Source of the DNA: Candidatus Thorarchaeota archaeon
GTDB taxonomy: Archaea > Asgardarchaeota > Thorarchaeia > Thorarchaeales > Thorarchaeaceae
Direction of reading: 5' to 3'
Length of the DNA stretch: 64,000 bases
NCBI GenBank assembly: GCA_008080745.1
Contig: SHMX01000003.1
Location: forward strand, 158,971-222,970
In this document: piece by piece, positions 7,796-16,647 of the stretch
Numbering within the stretch: the stretch's first letter is position 1
How the letters are laid out: the number at the start of each line of letters is the position of its first letter
Made by a program: the position numbers and the translations under genes
Notes under the pieces: model-generated
The model's input: the letters and a program-made list of their open reading frames with translations, nothing else
Told to the model about the DNA's origin: nothing
Database searches by the model: none

Positions 7796-9985
7796 TTATA
7801 CATAACCAGGTGGAGTTGTTTGACTTGCCGCAGGGCTTCTTCTGAGAACTCTGTCAGCTATCGCCATGAATTTCTTGGCATCGTCTTCTGAAATTGAAGG
7901 TCTAACCTCTTTCAGAGCAGCTTCAAAGTGCTCCATCTCCACAGGTCTAGTCTTCCAATCTTCTCTAACAGCTGCCATAGCTGCTTCTCGAACTAGGTTC
8001 TCAATATCAGCACCAGAGAAACCCTCGGTCATTTCGGCAAGTTTCTCTAAGGACACATCCTCATCTAAAGGCATATTCTTAGTGTGGACCCTGAGAATCT
8101 CTTCACGAGCACCGAGATCTGGGGGTGGGACATAGACTACAGAATCGAATCGACCCGGTCTAAGAACCGCTGGGTCAAGCATGTCTGCTCTGTTGGTTGC
8201 ACCAATAACCAGCACATTCTGTAATGCCTGCATTCCATCAAGTTCAGCCAAGAATTGATTGACAATTCTCTGGCTTACACCAGTGTCATCTCCACGAGTG
8301 CGCATACCCATTATTGCATCAATCTCATCAAAGAACAAGATGCAAGGGGCAGTCTGTCGCGCTTTCTTGAAGACTTCTCGGATGGCTTTTTCAGATTCTC
8401 CAACATATTTGTTGAAGACTTCTGGGCCACGAACCGAAATAAAATTGGCTTCGCTCTCAGTTGCAACAGCCTTCGCTAATAGGGTCTTTCCAGTACCTGG
8501 TGGACCGAATAGCAGGACACCTTTTGGAGCCCGTATGCCCATTTCTTCGAATACTTCAGGGTGCCTTAGTGGAGCTTCAACAGCTTCACGTAGATTAGCT
8601 TTTACTTTTGCAAGTCCACCAACATCATCCCATTTTACATTGGGTTTCTCAACGAGAAACTCACGAAGTGCCGAGGGTGAGATTTCGGACATTGCGGTTT
8701 CAAAGTCACTCTGTGTCACATATAGATCATTCAGAACATCCTGGGGTATATCACCAGTTTCAGGATCTACATGGGGTAATGCACGTCGTAATGCTTGCAT
8801 GGCAGCCTCTCTTGCTAATGATGCAAGATCAGCACCCACAAACCCATGAGTGACACCGGATAATTTCTCCAAGTCAACGTTCTCATCAAGAGGCATAGCT
8901 CTTGTATGAATTTGTAGAATCTCCAATCTTCCTTGTCGATCGGGAACACCAATCACAAGTTCTCGATCGAATCTTCCAGGTCGCCGAAGAGCTTCATCAA
9001 CATCATCAGGACGATTTGTGGCACCAATGACAATTACCTGTCCACGACCTGCAAGACCATCCATGAGTGATAGAAGTTGAGCAACAACTCTTCGTTCTAC
9101 CTCACCAGTCACTTCAGCTCGTTTTGGTGCAATACTATCAAGTTCATCAATGAAGATGATACTTGGTGCGTTCTTCTCGGCCTGTTCAAATACCTCACGA
9201 AGTTTTCCTTCTGACTCGCCATAGAACTTGGACATTATCTCAGGCCCATTAATGACCTTGAAGTTTGCTCCAGATTCATTGGCCACAGCTTTCGCAATTA
9301 GAGTCTTGCCTGTACCTGGTGGTCCCATTAATAGGACACCCTTGGGTGGCGTGATTCCTAATCGCTTGAATAGATCCGGAGATTTCATGGGTAATTCAAC
9401 CATCTCTCGAATCTTGGTCAGTTCCTTATTGAGTCCTCCAATATCTTCGTAGGTAACTTGCGGAACTGTAATGTCTTCAGGTGATGCTGGTTCATTAAGG
9501 ACCTCTAATTGAGTACGGGGTCCAATCTTCGCATGCTTACTTGGCGAAACTGCTGTAACTATGAATTGTAATCCTTGCCCAATTGAAGCTATAACAATTG
9601 TATCACCATGAGATACTGGTTTGTTTAGTAATTGCTGGTGAATATATCTCTCAAATCCTGGTTGGAACCTTACTTTTTGACTGGGCGCGATTGTGACACG
9701 TGAAGCTGGTTGAAGATCAATCTTACTAACTTCAACAGCCTCTCCCAGTTTTACGCCAGCATTATTCCTGATTAGTCCGTCCATCCGAACCATATCAAGA
9801 ACTTCATCTTCTTGGAGGCCAGGCCAAGCGATAGCAACAGTAGATTTCTGTCCTTTCATTAGGACATAGTCTCCGGACCTGATATTCAAATCTCTTCGTA
9901 CCTGTGAATTTAATCGAACGATACCTCTACCTTGATCTTTTGGCATCGCTGCGGCTACTTTTAGCCGTCTTGATTTATCTGTCAT
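7796..9985 (-). CDS. cdc48: CDC48/VCP-type AAA ATPase
   Basis: This hexameric unfoldase extracts and unfolds proteins, often for the proteasome. The 729-residue protein has an N-terminal double-psi barrel/CDC48 N domain (to about 185) and two AAA modules. Each module has a Walker A GPPGTGKT (first lysine about residue 227), a Walker B ([14 protein letters not shown] and [12 protein letters not shown]) and arginine fingers (RRPGRFDRE and LRPGRFDSV). GGAGGA lies just before the ATG. The Hsp20-like gene at 10018-10449 is directly upstream with a 32-base gap, so the two are probably co-transcribed. The domain set matches the archaeal family, and I see no broken motif. Confidence 0.96.
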   Translation of the reverse strand: MTDKSRRLKVAAAMPKDQGRGIVRLNSQVRRDLNIRSGDYVLMKGQKSTVAIAWPGLQEDEVLDMVRMDGLIRNNAGVKLGEAVEVSKIDLQPASRVTIAPSQKVRFQPGFERYIHQQLLNKPVSHGDTIVIASIGQGLQFIVTAVSPSKHAKIGPRTQLEVLNEPASPEDITVPQVTYEDIGGLNKELTKIREMVELPMKSPDLFKRLGITPPKGVLLMGPPGTGKTLIAKAVANESGANFKVINGPEIMSKFYGESEGKLREVFEQAEKNAPSIIFIDELDSIAPKRAEVTGEVERRVVAQLLSLMDGLAGRGQVIVIGATNRPDDVDEALRRPGRFDRELVIGVPDRQGRLEILQIHTRAMPLDENVDLEKLSGVTHGFVGADLASLAREAAMQALRRALPHVDPETGDIPQDVLNDLYVTQSDFETAMSEISPSALREFLVEKPNVKWDDVGGLAKVKANLREAVEAPLRHPEVFEEMGIRAPKGVLLFGPPGTGKTLLAKAVATESEANFISVRGPEVFNKYVGESEKAIREVFKKARQTAPCILFFDEIDAIMGMRTRGDDTGVSQRIVNQFLAELDGMQALQNVLVIGATNRADMLDPAVLRPGRFDSVVYVPPPDLGAREEILRVHTKNMPLDEDVSLEKLAEMTEGFSGADIENLVREAAMAAVREDWKTRPVEMEHFEAALKEVRPSISEDDAKKFMAIADRVLRRSPAASQTTPPGYV

Positions 9986-10017
9986 ATACTATCCTCCATT
10001 CATTCTATCTTCTATTA

Positions 10018-10449
10018 TTACTCCTGATCCAAATAAGCTTCTTTGATATCGGAACTATTATCTGGATCTTCGGATTTTACTATTTTAATCTCAAGTACGC
10101 CGTTTCTGTAAGAGTACACTGATTTTTCTACATCTGCTGCCCATGGAATATCAGTCTTCAAATCGGGTCTATTTTCTATAGGTGACGAAATTATTACTTC
10201 TCTACCCTCAATTTTTACGACTGGTTCTCCAACAAAAGAATCGACAACGATGAGTAATTCATCTCCCAATTCTATCTTTTCTAAAAAGGGACCAGTTTCT
10301 GTTTCAGCTTGCTCGTTCATACCAGATCCAGATCCTTTTGAAACTCTGAATCGCACAGTGTTACTTCTTACCCCATTTGGAGCTGAAGTGCCACCAAAGA
10401 ACTGCTCAAACATTTGGCGTATCATTTTATCGAAATCATCATCAATCAT
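10018..10449 (-). CDS. Hsp20/alpha-crystallin-like protein next to cdc48
   Basis: The 143-residue protein begins with an acidic helix (MIDDDFDKMIRQMFEQFFGG). It continues with a beta-rich domain of the small heat-shock type (GDELLIVVDSFVGEPVVKIEGREVII, then YSYRNGVLEIKIVK), the familiar end of an alpha-crystallin fold. Such proteins hold partly unfolded clients. Placement just ahead of CDC48 suggests supply of clients to that unfoldase; this is inference. The ATG at 10449 has AGGAGG ten bases upstream and is chosen over the longer frame. Two perfect hairpins lie in the 143 bases before the start. Confidence 0.72.
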   Translation of the reverse strand: MIDDDFDKMIRQMFEQFFGGTSAPNGVRSNTVRFRVSKGSGSGMNEQAETETGPFLEKIELGDELLIVVDSFVGEPVVKIEGREVIISSPIENRPDLKTDIPWAADVEKSVYSYRNGVLEIKIVKSEDPDNSSDIKEAYLDQE

Positions 10450-10478
10450 TTTTGTGCTTCCTCCTACTAGGGAAGCCC

Positions 10479-10497
10479 AGGGCGGAATCTCCGCCCT
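10479..10497 (-). promoter_or_regulatory. Hairpin just upstream of the Hsp20 ribosome site
   Basis: AGGGCGG (10479-10485) pairs perfectly with CCGCCCT (10491-10497) around five bases. On the minus strand it ends about 14 bases before the AGGAGG of the Hsp20-like gene. It could be a leader structure that affects translation, or a leftover terminator without Ts. Confidence 0.4.
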
Positions 10498-10534
10498 TTG
10501 AGTCACCAATTGGGCTTCTAGTACGTGTTGTTAG

Positions 10535-10556
10535 CATGGGACCATTTAGTCCCATG
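10535..10556 (-). terminator. Perfect 8-bp hairpin between the FAD oxidoreductase and Hsp20 genes
   Basis: CATGGGAC (10535-10542) pairs with GTCCCATG (10549-10556) around six bases. It lies about 37 bases past the stop of the upstream minus-strand gene. No T-run follows, so terminator and leader-structure readings are both open. Confidence 0.4.
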
Positions 10557-10592
10557 TCACTAAAAAGGATTTTAGAGTATATAAAATTTTGC

Positions 10593-12023
10593 CTATAACA
10601 CTTGATGATCGTTAGGTCTTTCGCCATTTGGTAACTCGACATCTACTCCTTCTTTGCTCAGAATGTCACGAGCAATCATAACGCCTGACACAGAAGCCTG
10701 CATAAGTCCACGTGTAATTCCAGCCCCATCTCCTGCTGCATAGAGGTTAGCAATTTGGGTTTCAAGACTCTGCTTGAGCTTTAATCGAGATGAATAGAAT
10801 TTAACCTCGACTCCATAAAGAAGGGTACCAGGTCCATTGACACCAGGACAAAGTTGATCCAAAGCCTCTAGCATCTCTATTATCGAGCTCAGATGGCGAT
10901 AGGGTAATGCAAAGCTTAGGTCACCAGGACTAGAACTTGGTAGTGTTGGTTGAACTGGACTTCTTGAGATTCTATCTTTTGTACTTCGTTTTCCTCTGTG
11001 TAAATCTGCAAGACGTTGGACAATAACACCATCACCCAGCATGTTAGCAAGTCTGGCAATATGTTGTCCATAGGCAATTGGTTCCTTGAAAGGAGCTGTA
11101 AATCGAGTTGAAACTAAAAGTGCAAAATTAGTATTTTGAGTCTTTTTATGAGCAAAGGATTGACCATTAACCGTGAGAATCTCGTCATAGTATTCGCTAG
11201 TTACAACACCACCAGGATTGAAACAGAATAGCCGTACTTTATCATCAAAACGTTGAGAATAGTAAATCAACTTGGGTTCATAGAGAGCTTCTGCAATATC
11301 AGCCATAACAGGAGCTGGAATTTCCACTCGAACACCAATATCAACGTAGTTGTTTTCCGTATCAAGGTTCAATCGTGAAGCTTGTGTGGAAAGCCATTCA
11401 TTCCCTATTCGTCCTGGTGCTGCTACTACATATCGCGCTTTCAATAGTTCTCCCGCATCAGTATGAAGCCCTGTAACGGTATCATCATGTACATGAATGT
11501 CTTTTGCTTCAGTGTTAAATTTGACTTCAGCATGGTCCAAGATATGATCATACATGGAACCCATCACATCTATACAACCCTCACGACCCATGTGACGAAC
11601 TTGTTGGGGAATAAGTTGCATACCAACTAAAGCTGCTTTCCGCATGTATTCCTCGGTAGCATCCTTATCATCACCATATACCTTTTCAGGAGCCCCATAG
11701 TCCAGATATATTCCATCAACATATTGAATGAGATCCATTAATCGATTTTCACCAATGAATTCATCAAGCCACCCACCCACTTGAGTGGATATGGTGAGTT
11801 TTCCATCGGAGAATGCTCCCGCCCCACCCCAGCCAGCTAAAATAGAACATGGATTGCACTTCTTACAGCCCCTAGCTGCTGTGGTATTAGGACAATGACG
11901 ACGAGATATTTTCTTCCCTTTTTCAATTATAACCATCTTCAAATCTGGTTTTTTCTTAATTAATTCAAGGGCACAAAAAATCCCAGCAGGACCACTTCCA
12001 ACAATAGCGACATCATATTGCAA
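10593..12023 (-). CDS. FAD-dependent oxidoreductase (COG2509-type)
   Basis: The 476-residue protein starts with a classic FAD-binding motif (VAIVGSGPAGIFCALEL, then an acidic end of strand two at IIEKG). It continues with CPNTTAARGCKKCNPC, GWGGAGAFSDGKLT and the late FAD motif YAAGDGAGITRGLMQASVSG. This is the pattern of uncharacterised FAD-dependent dehydrogenases found across archaea and bacteria; the substrate is unknown. The cysteine group at about residues 48-60 is typical for the family and could be redox-active or bind a cofactor. I prefer the TTG at 12023, with GGAGAG seven bases upstream, over a TTG five codons earlier. Confidence 0.85.
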   Translation of the reverse strand: MQYDVAIVGSGPAGIFCALELIKKKPDLKMVIIEKGKKISRRHCPNTTAARGCKKCNPCSILAGWGGAGAFSDGKLTISTQVGGWLDEFIGENRLMDLIQYVDGIYLDYGAPEKVYGDDKDATEEYMRKAALVGMQLIPQQVRHMGREGCIDVMGSMYDHILDHAEVKFNTEAKDIHVHDDTVTGLHTDAGELLKARYVVAAPGRIGNEWLSTQASRLNLDTENNYVDIGVRVEIPAPVMADIAEALYEPKLIYYSQRFDDKVRLFCFNPGGVVTSEYYDEILTVNGQSFAHKKTQNTNFALLVSTRFTAPFKEPIAYGQHIARLANMLGDGVIVQRLADLHRGKRSTKDRISRSPVQPTLPSSSPGDLSFALPYRHLSSIIEMLEALDQLCPGVNGPGTLLYGVEVKFYSSRLKLKQSLETQIANLYAAGDGAGITRGLMQASVSGVMIARDILSKEGVDVELPNGERPNDHQVL

Positions 12024-12182
12024 AAGGTTTCTCTCCAAAAGAGTTTCCTAGACAATGCCGCGCTTGGAGTTTCACTCTTAAGGCTTTTTATCCATGTGTT
12101 TACAATATAGCCACGACGAATACGCTTAAGAAAGTCTAATCCGATTCTGCATTGTCCACTACGGATTATGGTGAGATAATAA

Positions 12183-13103
12183 ATGGCAACTTGTTCACTT
12201 TGTGGGGCAGAAGATCTATGCTTCACCTGTCCATATTGTAGATCAGTTTATTGCGCAGAGCATAGACTTCCAGAAAGTCATGGCTGTCCGGCGCTGCAAC
12301 TTGCCAAAGAAGATGCTCGACGAAAAATTGCCCAGAGTTTCAGCGGAGATTATTATGAGGAAGAGGAATCTGGACAGAGTAGATTTCGGAGGAAACAAAA
12401 GAAGTCCCGGTCATCTTGGAAAAAGAAATACAAGTTCTCTCAAACCGAAGTCAGAGATCTGACCATTGCAACTATTCTTGTTGCACTCGTTGGATTGGCC
12501 CTAATGGCACCATTCAGGGGAATTATTGTTGCAATTTCCAACCTTATTTTCTACATTCAAATAGGATTTGGATGGTATCCAATTGCAATGATTGGAATTT
12601 TTGTTGGATCATTTCTACTCCATGAGCTTGCACATAAGTTCACTGCCCAGAGATATGGTATGTGGAGTGAATTTCGGATGCTTCCAACAGGATATTTCAT
12701 CTCTATTTTCTCCATATTAGCTTCAATCCCCATTGTGGGAACAGGTGTGGTGTTGTCCAGCGGAGCAGGGTCTCAGGAGGAAGATGCAAAAACTAATCTG
12801 GCAGGGCCTATGTCCAATTTCATATTGGCTTTGATTCTGATAGGGGTAATCGTCATATTTCGATTGATAACTGGAGGACCTTTAGCTGAGATTGGAACTA
12901 TAGGAATAGTAGTATTGTATCTTGTACAATATGGTGTGATATTAAACGCATTTTTGGGTCTCTTCAATATGATTCCATTCCAACCATTTGATGGTGCTAC
13001 GGTAATGGCATGGGATAAAAGAGTGTGGGCTGCATTAACCATCAGTTTACTGATAATTTTGATTATGGGATACATTGTAATTCCTATGTTTCTAACTGTG
13101 TAA
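12183..13103 (+). CDS. AN1-type zinc finger fused to a site-2-protease-like (M50) membrane protease
   Basis: Residues 1-40 carry paired Cys/His ligands typical of an AN1 finger (CSLCGAEDLCFTCPYC, then CAEHRLPESHGC). A charged linker follows. Then come about six membrane segments with the metalloprotease motif HELAH (His147, Glu148, His151) and the later IPFQPFDG, which supplies the third metal ligand. Site-2 proteases cut substrates within the membrane, often to release regulators. AN1 fingers in eukaryotes link to ubiquitin or p97 pathways. CDC48 lies 2 kb away, but a shared role is only an idea. The start is the ATG; the gene is divergent from the FAD oxidoreductase. Confidence 0.85.
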   Translation: MATCSLCGAEDLCFTCPYCRSVYCAEHRLPESHGCPALQLAKEDARRKIAQSFSGDYYEEEESGQSRFRRKQKKSRSSWKKKYKFSQTEVRDLTIATILVALVGLALMAPFRGIIVAISNLIFYIQIGFGWYPIAMIGIFVGSFLLHELAHKFTAQRYGMWSEFRMLPTGYFISIFSILASIPIVGTGVVLSSGAGSQEEDAKTNLAGPMSNFILALILIGVIVIFRLITGGPLAEIGTIGIVVLYLVQYGVILNAFLGLFNMIPFQPFDGATVMAWDKRVWAALTISLLIILIMGYIVIPMFLTV

Positions 13104-13175
13104 TCTGCACGTAATACACTCGTTGATAGTCTGGAAATATACTCATTCTGTGTATATCAGAAGGAGTATTCCAGA

Positions 13176-14705
13176 TTGCAAACTGTCAAACCAATCGAAA
13201 CCGATGTAGTCGAACTTTCAGTTTCAGCCTGGTTTTATCGGAATCGAACCATAGCAGGCTTTGACAATCCAGCCCGATCACTTTATGTATCGATCCGTGA
13301 ATTAGTTGAGAATAGTCTTGACGCAAGTGAAGATGCAGGCTATCTTCCAGAAGTCAAGGTAACACTATCACGCATCTCTGAACGGTCAGATTTGGGAGAT
13401 TTATTCTCAGCAGGTCCTGAAGAATTCAAACTCAGAGTCGAGGATAACGGCGGTGGAATTCCAAGATCAAAAGTCCCCAAATTAATAGGAAAGATGCTTA
13501 CAGGTACAAAATTCATGCTTAGACAAAATCGTGGAACCTTCGGTTTGGGAGGAAGTCTTGCCCTACTCTATGGACAAGTTACTACTCAAAAACCCATCAA
13601 GATATGTACAGCTATACCAGGAGAGAATCTTAGACATGAATTGATTATGCGGCTAGATATTGAACAGAATACTCCTAAAATAATTAGAGAAAATTCAATT
13701 CGAAAAGATCCTGATGATCACGGTACAATTGTTGAATTCGCACTACAGGGAGATTGGATTAGAAGCAAGACACGGATAGCAGATTACTTCACGCAAACGA
13801 GTATTATTGTTCCTTATGCGAGTATTATTTTTAGCAATCCAGATGGAGAAACTCTCACCTATAAAAGACTAATAGAAACATTACCGCGAAGACCAAAAGA
13901 CATGAAGCCGCATCCAGAAGGTATCGATGTTGAGATGCTCAAACAAATGATTCGAAAGACCAAGAAAAACACTCTCAGTAAATTCTTTATGAAAGCATTT
14001 CAGAGGGTGGGGACTACAACCGCCCAAGCGTTTCTCGATTATGCGGAATTGGATCCAGATATTCCACCCAAGACCTTGAAGCGTGAAGAATTAGTAGCCC
14101 TGATGAATGCAATGGCTTCATACGATAAATTTCTACCACCCTCTCCAAAATCACTATCACCTGCAGGAGAGGCGGTATTAGAAGCAGGTCTCAAGAGGTT
14201 AGAACCAGAGTTTGTAGCAGTGAGTACACGTTCGCCAAGTGTTTATGAAGGGCACCCATTCATTATCGAAACTGCGGTGGCATACGGAGGTGGTCTTCAA
14301 CCAGGTATCAATCTGTTGCGTTTCGCAAATAGAATTCCGCTCCTTTATGATGAGAGATCAGATGTATCAAGTAGAGTAATCAGAGACCTCCGATTGAAGA
14401 ATTATGAATTGAAACAGGAAGATCCCTTAGTCTTTCTTACCCATATCTGCTCAACCAAAGTACCCTATAAGACAGTAGGGAAAGAATTCATTGGAGATGT
14501 TGATGCAGTCCGACGAGAAGTCGATCTAGGATTCAAAGAATGCTTAAGGAGAGTATCTGAAGGAGTTCGTAAAAAGAATCGAGCAAAGAGAAAGGCAAGA
14601 CGAGAAAATAAGCTGCAGACCTATTACGAATTTCTCACTGACACACTATCTGCCGCTACTGGTCGGCAAATCAGTTCGTCAATTCTTTTTGGAGATGAGA
14701 GGTGA
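13176..14705 (+). CDS. top6B: DNA topoisomerase VI subunit B
   Basis: This is the ATPase subunit of the type IIB topoisomerase, which passes one duplex through another. The 509-residue protein has the GHKL ATP site: ELVENSLDASEDAG (N box, residues about 48-60), DNGGGIP (G1) and GTFGLGGSLALLYGQ (G2). The transducer switch lysine is in STKVPYKTVGKEFIG. The opening SAWFYRNRTIAGFDNPARS is diagnostic. It starts at a TTG with AAGGAG upstream. Its last codons overlap the ribosome site of top6A, so the two are translationally coupled. Confidence 0.94.
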   Translation: MQTVKPIETDVVELSVSAWFYRNRTIAGFDNPARSLYVSIRELVENSLDASEDAGYLPEVKVTLSRISERSDLGDLFSAGPEEFKLRVEDNGGGIPRSKVPKLIGKMLTGTKFMLRQNRGTFGLGGSLALLYGQVTTQKPIKICTAIPGENLRHELIMRLDIEQNTPKIIRENSIRKDPDDHGTIVEFALQGDWIRSKTRIADYFTQTSIIVPYASIIFSNPDGETLTYKRLIETLPRRPKDMKPHPEGIDVEMLKQMIRKTKKNTLSKFFMKAFQRVGTTTAQAFLDYAELDPDIPPKTLKREELVALMNAMASYDKFLPPSPKSLSPAGEAVLEAGLKRLEPEFVAVSTRSPSVYEGHPFIIETAVAYGGGLQPGINLLRFANRIPLLYDERSDVSSRVIRDLRLKNYELKQEDPLVFLTHICSTKVPYKTVGKEFIGDVDAVRREVDLGFKECLRRVSEGVRKKNRAKRKARRENKLQTYYEFLTDTLSAATGRQISSSILFGDER

Positions 14706-14712
14706 TATCAGG

Positions 14713-15861
14713 ATGAATGAACGAATGCAAGATATGACCAATTCGGAAGTAATCGAACTTATTGATAATGTCATTTTTACCATAGCAGATACTATTCAAG
14801 ATGGTATGTTTCCCGAGATTGGTTATTATGGTTCATCAAAAAAGAATGTAGAATACATACCTGAATCAGGATATACCCCCATTGACGAAAAACCATCATT
14901 TCTTGATGGACGAAAGGTCAAGAGTGCAAAAACCATTGCAAGTCTGGTATATGGACTTACTCGATTCAAAGAGCATCTTGATCAAGGACTATCCATGAGT
15001 CTGAGAGATTTCTATTATATGCACAAGGTGAAGGAAGTTCAAAATATCCTAAAAATAGATAGTCAGAATGAAACCAATCGCTTAATCAATTTGTGTGAAC
15101 GAATTCTCCGTCTTCAGGGTTCTTCGATACCCCGTGAAGAGTTTGGAGTAGTCAGTTCTCCCAAAGGCACTTTCTATGGTGATGTCACTCTAACTGACCT
15201 ATCTGGTAAAAAGCTCAGATGCGATTATGCAGGAGAGTATGGATGGTTCATATCATCAAGGCCGTTTGAGGTGAAGATTCATCAGCTCAATATCGATGCC
15301 GCAATATTTGTAGAAAAGGAAGCTATGGCCCGCAACTTGATTGAATTAGGAATTCCAGAAGAAATGAACATCGGGGTTGGTGCCTTATTTGGTCAACCAG
15401 GAAGGAATATGAGAGCATGGATAAAACGTCTTTCAGATAATGAAGTGCCCATTCTAGTGCTTGTTGATATGTCACCATGGTCATTAAGAATTTTCTCAAC
15501 TATAAAGAGTAATTCTATTGAATTAGCGAATATTCAAGGACTTGCTGCTCCAGATACGAAACTGTTAGGTCTCACTACTGATGATTTCTGGTCATCAGAT
15601 GGTATTCTAAAAGATATTGAGCATACACTCGAAGATATGTCAAAGTCTGACATAAGGTGTGCAAAACAGAATCAGAATATTCCAGCAATCAATAAAGATC
15701 CTATTCTAAAGAGAGAGAATGATATGCTCCTGAGAAAGAAACGTAAAGGAGAACTTGAGGCTTTCAAAGCTATTGGTCTACCAATATCAGAGCTAAAAAC
15801 CACGTACATGGAGTATATCATATCAAAAGCCCGAAAGTATGATATTAAGTTGGGACAGTAG
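14713..15861 (+). CDS. top6A: DNA topoisomerase VI subunit A (Spo11-like), altered TOPRIM
   Basis: Subunit A breaks and rejoins DNA through a tyrosine. The WHD motif SLRDFYYMHK places the expected catalytic tyrosine at about residue 102. The TOPRIM glutamate is in FVEKEAMARNL. The family's D-x-D is normally of the type TDGDPWG, but here it reads VDMSPWS (Asp252, Ser254), so the second aspartate is lost. GQPGRNMRAW also departs from the usual GxPD-x-x-TR pattern. The 382-residue length is normal. The ATG at 14713, with GAGGTGAT upstream, is preferred over ATG 14695 or TTG 14689. It may be a diverged but active enzyme, or a specialised paralogue. Confidence 0.88.
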   Translation: MNERMQDMTNSEVIELIDNVIFTIADTIQDGMFPEIGYYGSSKKNVEYIPESGYTPIDEKPSFLDGRKVKSAKTIASLVYGLTRFKEHLDQGLSMSLRDFYYMHKVKEVQNILKIDSQNETNRLINLCERILRLQGSSIPREEFGVVSSPKGTFYGDVTLTDLSGKKLRCDYAGEYGWFISSRPFEVKIHQLNIDAAIFVEKEAMARNLIELGIPEEMNIGVGALFGQPGRNMRAWIKRLSDNEVPILVLVDMSPWSLRIFSTIKSNSIELANIQGLAAPDTKLLGLTTDDFWSSDGILKDIEHTLEDMSKSDIRCAKQNQNIPAINKDPILKRENDMLLRKKRKGELEAFKAIGLPISELKTTYMEYIISKARKYDIKLGQ

Positions 15862-15922
15862 TTGCATCTTTAGAAAACTGATTTAAGACGAGAAGCTTCT
15901 TGAAGATATGAGGAGTGGTATT

Positions 15923-16600
15923 GTGTCACTTGATAAAGAGAATATGTTGGAACTGTTCGAGAATTTCAAAGCTGCCATCGTTAAACTCATGGAGGAGCGT
16001 GACAAGCTCGCCACCGAAGCAGACGAAATTCGAGGAGCAAGACGTGAAGCTGAAGAAAAGGCTTGGCAAATAGAGGAAGACCTCAAAGAGGCTAAGACCG
16101 AGCTCATAGAGAAGGAAAAGGTGATTAGAACCACCGAGGCGGAGAAAGTTGCTGCCGAGGCAAAGATTGACGAACTCACGAAAGAGATTGAGGATCTAAA
16201 ATCAGATACTTCTAAAGAGGACCAATTAGCAAAGGTTACAGCTGAACGTGACGAGCTCAAAAAAGAGATGGACGAAATCACAAGTAAATTAGAGCGAGTT
16301 TCAGAACTCTATCGTGAAACAACTGCAGAAAAAGAGAAACTTGCAGAGAAGGTAGATGTGAGTGATTTGCTTGGAATCTATATCACCTTGATTGAAACGG
16401 TATTTGGTGGAAAACCACATGCAAGAGTGCTTTATACTTTACATAACACTCAGACAGCGATTCCAAGAAAGAACCTAGAGAAGAGTACAGGCATCATGCC
16501 AACAGCTATATTGAAGGCAATTCATGACCTCCGTAACGCGGGCCTTGTCGATTACGATGAGGAAAGTCAAGAGGTAAAGCTCCTAAAAGATATCCTTTAG
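15923..16600 (+). CDS. Coiled-coil protein with C-terminal winged-helix domain
   Basis: The 225-residue protein is a continuous charged coiled coil from about residue 15 to 145, rich in Glu and Lys heptads. A compact C-terminal part of about 75 residues follows, with helix-turn-helix character (IPRKNLEKSTGIMPTAILKA, then LRNAGLVDYDEES). A coiled coil feeding a winged helix suggests a dimeric DNA-binding or scaffold protein. It is the third gene of a plus-strand run behind topoisomerase VI. The GTG at 15923 has GAGGAG seven bases upstream and is preferred over the ATG five codons earlier. No known family is recognised. Confidence 0.65.
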   Translation: MSLDKENMLELFENFKAAIVKLMEERDKLATEADEIRGARREAEEKAWQIEEDLKEAKTELIEKEKVIRTTEAEKVAAEAKIDELTKEIEDLKSDTSKEDQLAKVTAERDELKKEMDEITSKLERVSELYRETTAEKEKLAEKVDVSDLLGIYITLIETVFGGKPHARVLYTLHNTQTAIPRKNLEKSTGIMPTAILKAIHDLRNAGLVDYDEESQEVKLLKDIL

Positions 16601-16647
16601 AAAGGCTTCCTTAAATTAACCAGTATTAATTACCGAGATGTCGTACT

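Noticed and set aside
8259-8849. A 196-codon plus-strand open frame opposite cdc48
   Set aside because: It lies fully antisense to the second AAA module of cdc48, shows no family pattern and no ribosome site, and its composition mirrors the real gene.
15883-16281. A 132-codon minus-strand frame rich in Ser and Phe
   Set aside because: It is the mirror of the Glu/Lys-rich coiled coil at 15923-16600; such composition is the usual antisense shadow of coiled-coil genes.
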